From Neoarius graeffei (Eukaryota; Chordata; Actinopteri; Siluriformes; Ariidae): 64,000 nt of DNA. Shown here piece after piece: positions 57,180 through 64,000 of the stretch. The stretch's first letter is position 1, and each line of letters starts with the position of its first letter. A program made the translations under genes and the position numbers. The stretch lies in contig NC_083582.1 in NCBI RefSeq assembly GCF_027579695.1, forward strand, positions 29,404,464-29,468,463, read 5' to 3'. The notes beneath the pieces are model-generated. The model did not search any database. It saw only the letters and a list, made by a program, of their open reading frames with translations, and was not told the origin of the DNA.

Positions 57180-59275
57180 CCAAAGGGGTCTATCAGGGTA
57201 TAAAGTGGCTGTAGCAAAGCCCAGAATACTGCTCACAATTAATCAAGTTAATTCATCAGTCTAGCATGGGTTAAATGTGCATTTTGCCATTTAATAGGAA
57301 GTAGAAGTATGAGAATTGTGGAAAGATGAAGACTATCCTTGATCAATGATGCCATCTAGTGGAAATACTTGCCAAATAGTTTGTCTCCAAAAATTGGGAT
57401 CTGCATAGGAAAGTGCTACAAAAAAAAAGGTCTACTTTATATTCATAGTGCATACGTTCATAGTCATGAATAAGTGTGCCAAAATGTTTTATTTGTACTG
57501 TAGATAAAGTAAAACACTACGGATTCACTGAAATTGTGATCCTGAAAAACTGCAACAAGAAAAGTGAAGTTGCCAGAGATTAATGACCTTTTTTTTTTAA
57601 GATTACATTTGCAAAGTATCAGAATATTAAAATATAATGTTAGTTTCAACCATAAACAGGATTTGGCTAATATTGTGTCCTTTCTTCAGTGGTCATCATA
57701 TTACGAAAGACATTAAAATTGACCATAGCGACAAAAATCCCTAAAGCAGCCACTTAGAAATGAAGGAATATTTAATACAGTATATAAATAGAATAAATAT
57801 ATAATTAAATATATGATGTCATGTAATAAATATAATTCACTGAAATCATTAAACCTGTCACTTTACCTGTCAAACACTGACAGCTTAGTGATTAACTTTC
57901 TGTCCAGTCTACAACAATCAACCAATGATGCCCCTTTTCCACTCATCCTTCATCTCCATGGGAACATGCAGAGCGTCTATTTAAACAGACAGACAGACAG
58001 ATAATGGTAAAAAAAAAAATGCATGTAAGAACTCCCACCATATTTTATTTTCTTCTCTTAACTTGTGCAATTGTGACAAAAAAATAAATAAAATTATGAA
58101 ATCAAGCCAAGTTCAATGCACCCCATGACATTCCACCATATTGGATTTTCCACCATATTGGATTTTCTGCTATATTGGATTTTATGAAAAAGTTTAAAAA
58201 GCTTCACAGGCCACAAATTTTATCCAGTTTTCACCAAATTCAGATCAATCCTCACAAAAGTTATCATATGGATTTTTGATTTTTGAAACTGTTTGTCCAT
58301 TAAAGCCAATGGAAATCAGCGATGAAGCCACCAAACAGGAAGTGAGGTCATATCTCTGCAACTGTTTCATGTGCCTTAAACTTGGTACACACCCTCAGTA
58401 TATAACAAATCGAGTATTTTTCAATCACTTTTCAGGTTTTCAGGTCAAAATCTCGTCAGTTGGTCTGAGAATACTGAGCAGAAACCCAGTTCAGACCGAC
58501 TGTTTATTATTTTTTTATTATTACTACTTTACCAGCCCTGGGATGGTCTGGTGTATATTCTCACCTCCCGCAGTGCAGCAGCAGAAACAGAAGTATAGCT
58601 GCCCTGCTCCACAGAATAGGGAAGAGTGAGGACCTTGACTGTGTTTGAGCACAGAGTATAGGTTTAGGCTGCAGGATTGGGAGAAATTCTGAGCTGTTAT
58701 CAACAATGCAAGAGTCTACTGAAGAGCAGAGCTTGGAGGAGCTTCATACAGCCACGCAGAAACATGCGGAAACTTGATGTACTCTCAGTGATTGCTTCTG
58801 ATAGTCTGAACGTGCTGTGATTAGCAACTTGCTGAACTTTTGTAATCATTAGTAGAGCTAATGGCTCTCCTGCAATGAGTGATGAAACATCTTCAAGGTT
58901 ATAAAGCAGGATCAGACGCATTACCATGACACATTTCAAAATGATGCATGAGCAGAATCAGAAAAGCCCACACATCAGTGCCGGGGTGATCCTTCGTCAG
59001 TCTGCCTTCAGGCTTGCGTCATTGTTGAGTCCCTACGTTTACCTAAGACATTGAGGGGAGACCTGACTGCACACAGATAACACACAGCAAACTGTTACAA
59101 AACGCCACATTGCTCTCAGCAATGTCCATTGACGTCATTAGGTAATGTTCACACTGCTCTTCTTCACTGTTTACAAACAACAAAAGGAATTCTGTAATCA
59201 GGCATTAATAAGCACTTTATGTGCTTGGAAACTGTACCTTTTTTAATTTATTCTTATTTCTTTCTTGTTTTAATT
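57180..59275. other. Intergenic DNA upstream of the TGF-beta gene
   Basis: A short 20-bp repeat 'ccaccatattggattttc' occurs three times at 58133-58183. Frames at 58276-58629 show no family. No exon supported. Confidence 0.5.
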
Positions 59276-59277
59276 GA

Positions 59278-59324
<47 letters not shown>

Positions 59325-59405
59325 GTGTTTTTTATTTAAAAAAATAATTTAAAAAAATCACTTATGATTACCAAATTAGCTGCATAGATAAAACTTTTCA
59401 ACGTG

Positions 59406-59449
<44 letters not shown>

Positions 59450-59597
59450 AAAGGTGAATATCAAGTGCAAAAAGGGGCCGCATGCCCATCGGAAAATCAT
59501 CATCATCATTCAACAACAACAGCAACATCATTATCATCAACAACAAGAATATCATCATCATCATTAACAACAACATCATCATCAACAACCACAACAA

Positions 59598-59637
<40 letters not shown>

Positions 59638-59640
59638 AAT
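59278..59640. repeat. Cluster of trinucleotide microsatellites
   Basis: (ATT)n at 59279-59322, (ATT)n at 59406-59448, mixed ATC/AAC at 59496-59596 and (TTA)n at 59598-59636. The poly-Asn/Leu frames across them are artefacts. They lie 220-580 bp upstream of the start codon of the next gene. Confidence 0.93.
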
Positions 59641-59856
59641 ACGCTTCAGTTTATTGCGGTTTGGATGAAAAGCATCTCATGTGGTTTGTCTAACATACAC
59701 AATGAGCACACAAGCTCCATGTACAGATGTTTGAGTGTACACATCCCCACCACAGTGTGACCGGTGCAGTCCAGTATCACGTGACCTCATGCCACACTGG
59801 TGCCAGCTTCTCTTTGATGCTTAACCTGTTTGCTCTTGACACCTCTGTAACCAGCC

Positions 59857-60241
59857 ATGGCTTTGCTCAGAAGTCTTTATCTCTTTGAGATCCTTGCCTT
59901 GCAGCTGGTGTCACTTTTCAGTGTTTTCTCCGCGGGTGTTTCTGAAGGCCCAGATGTGCGCGTAATTCCAGATGTATCCAAGCAGCGCTCGTGGAATGAC
60001 GCGCTCAAGGTCCGAGATGTTCGGCGTCAAAATGTTGTAGCGCGCAAAAGTGCGCCTGGCTTTATGTTGGAGCTGTATGAGGAAAACATGAGAAACCCTG
60101 CAGTCCTGCAAGGGAGCATCGTGAGGAGCTTTGCAGGTGCGTAAAACCTTCAGCAGCACTCAACACTATTTAAAGCTGCTATTGAGACTACACACTCACT
60201 CTTTTCACACACTCACACTTCCATACCATTATGTTTTATCC

Positions 60242-60279
<38 letters not shown>

Positions 60280-62113
60280 TTATTTTTTCAGCGCACTCCA
60301 GTGGAGCGTTTCACTTTTTTAACCTGACGTCATTTGATCACCGAGAGAAGATCACCAAAGCGGAATTCCGGTGGTTCCGGCGCGCGCACGCGCTTTCACC
60401 TGGACATCACTTTCACAGAGTGAGTTTAAGTTGAGGGTTGTTTTACAATCAGGGTACAGTTTGTGTCACAGGGGTCCAAAATTCAAATTGATTCAAACTG
60501 GTACTTGTACCAATTTTTAAGTGAAGGACAAGTTAAAGAACAGATTTCAGGTAATTTTTTGACATATGTGTATGGTAGTTTTGTGTAATCTGCTATAAGA
60601 TAAAGAAGATTAAGTGTAGCTTTAAGCAGGGCTGGGAGAAACAAATGAAGTGATTCTTGGAGAGGACTTTTTTTTTGACAATTCAGAATCCACTACTTCC
60701 ATTGTGCTTTTAAATATAAGTCTGTAAGCTTTGTGTTGTCTCTAATATTTATGTCCCAATATCTTGACCACATTTTAGGATGAAAATAATCATTTTAGAT
60801 ATGTTATTTTATATTGAAAAATTAGCTGTCTCGGAGAGGACATTTTTTTGACACAATTACATAGTAATTTGATCAAAATAGTCTGAAAACTTACTGGCAT
60901 TCAACATTAAAACTTAACTATGTTTCCAATGATATGGAATCAAATATTTGTTTTATGGTATAAAGAATGATTTAAGTGCATCCCTTTTGGAGCTACCTGT
61001 GGTCAAAAAAGCACTTTTTCTAAATGACATGAGTAATTTTGCTAAATATGACATTTATTGCCATACATTCACCAAAAATAACGTTATCACCATTTTTTTT
61101 GTATGGTAAATAGAGCTATCACAGGGCTACAATAAACAACCAAGTTTATTTAGTCAAGCCTTTTGATATTGAAGATAATAAGTGTTAAATGTGATTTTTA
61201 GCTTGCATACCCTGCACTGTAAAAAATGATTTGTTGTTTTAACTTAAAAAAGTTAGTGCAAGGGTTGCCTTAAGGGCTGCCTTAAAATTTTGAGTTCACT
61301 GAAATTAATATAGTAAGTTCACAACAATTTAACTTACTATGTGAATTCCAGTGAACTCAAAATTTTAAGGCAGCCCTTGCACTAACTTTTTTAAGTTAAA
61401 ACAACAAATATTTTTTTTTTTACAGTGTGATTGTAAAACAACCCTTGAGTTTATTCCCATATAGATTAGATTAGATTAGATAAAACTTTATTGATCCCTT
61501 TGGGAGGGTTCCCTCAGGAAAATTAAGATTCCAGCAGCATCATACAGATAAACAGAGAAAAGAAATGGAGAAAAACTTCTAGATAAATTAAAATAAATTA
61601 AATATTTACATATACAAATATAAAAAGAATAAGATATGGGGAAGAGAGGAAGGGGGAGAGAGAGGAGGGGGAAAGAAAAAAAAGGGGGAAGGGGGGGGCA
61701 GCAGGAGAGATATTGCACTTTATATTGCACATTATATTGCACATTGTCCGGTATTGCTTATTGTTAGGCTAGGCTACTGCTCCTTCCCGTCCTCTGTCCT
61801 CCTGTTACCCCTCCTCCCCTCCAAAGAGGAGGTGTACAGTCTGATGGCGTGAGGGACAAAGGAGTTTTTGAGTCTGTTCGTCCTGCACTTGGGAAGGAGC
61901 ATTCTGTCACTGAACAGGCTCCTCTGATTGCTGATGACGGTGTGCAGAGGGTGACACTGGAACAGACTCACAGTTCTCTCTGCTGTCGGGTTTCAGGTAT
62001 ATTTGTATGAAGTGCTGGACAGCAGAGTGAAACTTGGGAGAGGAAACCTGATCCTGTCTCGGTTACTGTCTGTGTACACTGAAGGATGGGAAGTGTTTAA
62101 CATCACACAGATG
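59857..62113 (+). CDS. TGF-beta superfamily ligand (BMP/GDF-like), exons 1-3, 3' end outside window
   Basis: Exon 1 is 59857-60136, exon 2 is 60292-60419, exon 3 is 61997-62113. Introns start GTGCGT, GTGAGT and GTGAGT and end in TTTTTTCAG and GGTTTCAG. Phases are consistent (1, 0, 0). The ATG has a strong Kozak context (agccATGG) and opens a signal peptide (hydrophobic residues 8-26, LFEILALQLVSLFSVFSAG). The propeptide shows GFMLELYEENM and SIVRSF (helix alpha-1/latency region), FFNLTSFDHREKITKAEFRW and SVYTEGWEVFNITQM. All are hallmark blocks of the TGF-beta propeptide (PF00688-type). The cleavage site and cysteine-knot ligand must lie beyond 64000 or in unrecognised sequence. The subfamily cannot be assigned: a small exon 2 (128 nt) and exon 3 (117 nt) do not match the two-exon BMP2/4 or GDF5/6/7 layout. 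It would act as a secreted signalling dimer. Confidence 0.85.
60243..60278. repeat. (TTA)n microsatellite just before the exon 2 acceptor
   Basis: About 12 TTA units directly upstream of 'ttttattttttcag'. It occupies the usual branch-point zone of the 155-bp intron 1. Confidence 0.9.
61215..61427. mobile_element. Palindromic MITE in intron 2
   Basis: Outer ends 'cactgtaaaaaatgatttgt' and '...tttttttttttacagtg' inverted. Arms of about 95 bp (61235-61320 against 61330-61412, shared 'gttagtgcaagggttgcctt'-type blocks) form a hairpin with a very short loop. This is a common fish MITE type. Confidence 0.88.
61458..61978 (-). mobile_element. Rex1/CR1-like LINE 3' end in intron 2
   Basis: The (TTAGA)n tail at 61462-61482 and 'taaaactttattgatccctt' mark the 3' end on the minus strand. 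The coding remnant at 61774-61975 has HPLHTVISNQRSLFS, LPKCRTNRLKNSFVPHAIRL, the same C-terminal region as at 11114-11448 but of a different subfamily. Its left-over 5' edge lies only about 20 bp from the exon 3 splice acceptor. Confidence 0.82.
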
Positions 62114-62243
62114 GTGAGTTACATGCACTTACTCTCACACAGATTCACAAAGATATCAGTGATTGTTCTGTAACACCCCCTTTGGTGGACATGCTTGTAT
62201 CACAGCTTGTAAACACTTTCAGAATTTCCTTAGCCTAATTCCA

Positions 62244-62566
62244 TCCATCCATCACCTGTAGCTGCTTATCCTGTACAGTGTTGCAGGTAAGCTGCAGCCT
62301 ATCCCAGCTGACTATGAGTGAGAGGTGGGGTACACCCTGGACAAGTCGCCAGATCTAACACATAGAGACAAACAATCATTCACACTCACACCTACCCACC
62401 AGTTAGCCTAACCTGCATGTCTTTGGACTGTGGGGGAAACCCACACAGACACAGGGAGAACATGCAAACTCCACACAGAAAGGAGTCCCTCGTCGGCCGC
62501 TGGGTTTGAACCCAGGACCTTCTTGCTGTAAGGCGACAGTGCTAACCACTACACCATCATGCTTTC
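62244..62566 (-). mobile_element. Main-family SINE with 14-15-bp target duplication, intron 3
   Basis: Reverse-oriented, tail (CCAT)n at left, tRNA-like head at right. Flanked by ttagcctaattcca (62230-62243) and ctagcctaattcca (62567-62580). Internal deletion of about 25 bp in the core. Confidence 0.9.
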
Positions 62567-62611
62567 CTAGCCTAATTCCAAGGGATCAGGGGTGTCCAAA
62601 CCTTTAGACAG

Positions 62612-62713
62612 CATGGTGGTGTAGTGGTTAGCATTGTCGCCTCACAGCAAGGCTCCAGTGACTGACGGGGGCCTTTCTGTGTGGAGTTTGCATGTTCTCC
62701 CTGTGTTTGTGTG
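62612..62713 (+). mobile_element. SINE 5' fragment
   Basis: 'catggtggtgtagtggttag' to 'ccctgtgtttgtgtggg', then an abrupt switch to unrelated sequence. Probably interrupted by whatever begins at 62714; the rest of the SINE would be expected further right. Confidence 0.7.
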
Positions 62714-63650
62714 GGCTAATAGCCCCCAAGCATAACTACGTCATCACTTGTTTATCACAATGCATTATGGGGGATAGCCAGGGTTGGTAGTTGTGCAATA
62801 TAGCGGATGCTAGATTAATTTTATGTGAGAGTAGCAATTTTGCAGTGCTCTGTTGTGGAAGACAATGAAATTGGTGACTTAAAGAGATGGATAACATGTT
62901 GAGGGTTTACAGCAGGAAAACCTGAATCCAAATCAAGCTTGGTGAGAAGGTAAGACATAAATGACAAGAATTTGTACAGCCTAGAGATTGACTGAGTCTA
63001 CCACACTGTACAACATCAAATCTCAGAATGTCGTATTAAGACATTTATAAATGAGTGATTAGTTAAATAAAACTTGATATCAGGAAACATTATTGAAAAA
63101 AAATCTTTGGAAACCCACTGATCTGCTGTGTCATGTTCAGTATAAATGCATTTACTTCAATAAATGCTGCTAGTGAGGTACACTGCGGTATAGTGGTTAG
63201 CATACATACCCGGAAGAGAACTCTTCATGGTTTGGGAGTTTTATCGGTCCAATAGGCTCTTAAGGCTGCCGAGTGCTTCGGTACATTAAAAGGCAAAGGC
63301 TGAAGAATGCTTCTTCATTTTAGAGGCTTTGGAATATCACTAGTTTCAGACAATGAACAGTGTTGATTGTTATAATCTTCTATAACCAAAGGCCATTCCG
63401 CAGACCATGGAAATACTGCTGGGTCACAGTTTAAAGTGCATATCACAAGTAAATTCAGGAGCAAGATCAATGTAATTCTCCTATTTTATATTAAACTTTG
63501 GTCAAATATCTGTCACATTTTGCATTTTGTGCAATTTTTTTTACCTTGCGCAATACCAGAAAAATTCAGTTGAAATCAAGCCATTTGAGGTGAATTCATC
63601 TGCCTCTGAAAAAACTTGGCATGTGGATTTCCCGGCAAACATTGATTTTC
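62714..63650. other. Intron 3 sequence, possibly part of a THAP-encoding transposon
   Basis: Begins 'aatagcccccaagcataact', right where the SINE is cut, with no other recognised feature. It may be the left end of the element whose THAP exon starts at 63768. Confidence 0.4.
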
Positions 63651-63767
63651 GTGACGTCACGTGCGGGACGCTTCCTTCTGAATCCTACATCAGCGCTGCT
63701 TTGTTTATGAGAAAACGACCTGGTGGTTTTCTGCAAATTTCTTCAACGTTATCACGTAATTATTAAA

Positions 63768-63960
63768 ATGGTTAACAGATATATCGTAGGAGGGTGTAGC
63801 AACACCAATCATGATGGGATTAGTACTCATCATTTTCCAAAAGACAGGACAATGAGAGAGAAATGGGAGCACTTCATGTGAGGACCAAGCAGAGCCGAGA
63901 AAAAGACAAAGAAAATTGGCGATTCACAAGTTGACTGTTGCCAGGGTAAGAAATAAGAGA
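63768..63960 (+). pseudogene. THAP-domain fragment
   Basis: ATG at 63768 reads VNRYIVGGCSNTNHD and THHFPKDRTMREKWEHFM, then TGA at 63879-63881. A two-base shift continues as RTKQSREKDKENWRFTS up to a donor-like GGGTAAG at 63952. The pattern (Cys, HxFPKD, KWEHF) is the N-terminal half of a THAP zinc finger. The distal C-x2-H pair is not seen. A CRE/E-box-like TGACGTCACGTG lies upstream at 63652-63663. Likely transposon-derived; it could be a decayed host exon. Confidence 0.6.
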
Positions 63961-64000
63961 GACTATAGTCTAAATTAGGTGTTCCTGTGTTTGTGTGGTA

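Noticed and set aside
59376..59760. Frames rich in Leu/Met/Asp or Ile/Asn
   Set aside because: Translations of trinucleotide microsatellites.

Overview
This window is a repeat-dense stretch of a vertebrate genome, almost certainly a teleost fish. I see no bacterial features, no operons and no long host reading frames. Instead it carries tRNA-derived SINEs of the conserved-core (V-SINE) type, at least five Tc1-like elements, LINE 3' ends, palindromic MITEs, trinucleotide microsatellites, and two Ty3/gypsy LTR elements with the Gmr1 gene order. The species cannot be fixed from the sequence alone.

Layout. 0-6.5 kb: SINE copies in otherwise anonymous DNA, plus a short 56-bp tandem repeat. 6.5-8.2 kb: a long terminal-inverted-repeat element with a TTA target duplication. 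10.1-11.8 kb: an L2-type tail split by a Rex1/CR1-like LINE end. 11.86-12.24 kb: a textbook full-length SINE. 13.5-15.6 kb: a dead Tc1 element and a Tc1-type MITE. 15.6-16.7 kb: a SINE split by a CTCGAGTCC-rich element that itself holds a solo-LTR-like insert. 16.7-19.7 kb: low-repeat DNA. 19.7-22.7 kb: a four-level nest (Tc1 remnant > SINE > THAP-encoding element > palindromic MITE, with a second MITE in the SINE). 23.5-26.3 kb: a giant fold-back structure. 29.9-34.7 kb: LTR element 1, complete with 5-bp target duplications. 37.7-39.4 kb: the best-preserved Tc1 transposase. 40.0-43.0 kb: a Tc1 copy broken by a solo LTR and a MITE. 43.1-44.7 kb: a third Tc1-like family. 44.7-52.3 kb: LTR element 2, minus strand, broken by a hAT element and an internal inversion. 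53.6-55.6 kb: SINE inside LINE inside MITE. 56.85-57.13 kb: an RTE-like LINE remnant.

The only convincing host gene begins at 59.86 kb on the plus strand: three coding exons with good splice sites and the N-terminal propeptide of a TGF-beta superfamily ligand (BMP/GDF-like). It runs off the right edge, so the mature ligand domain is not in the window. Its introns are themselves colonised by a MITE, a LINE end, SINEs and a THAP-domain fragment.

Most protein-coding sequence here is transposon-derived and broken. The two LTR elements have a Ty1/copia-like pol order (integrase before reverse transcriptase) and a capsid C-terminus that looks like a SCAN domain. A solo LTR near 40.1 kb carries intact-looking RNA polymerase III A and B boxes.
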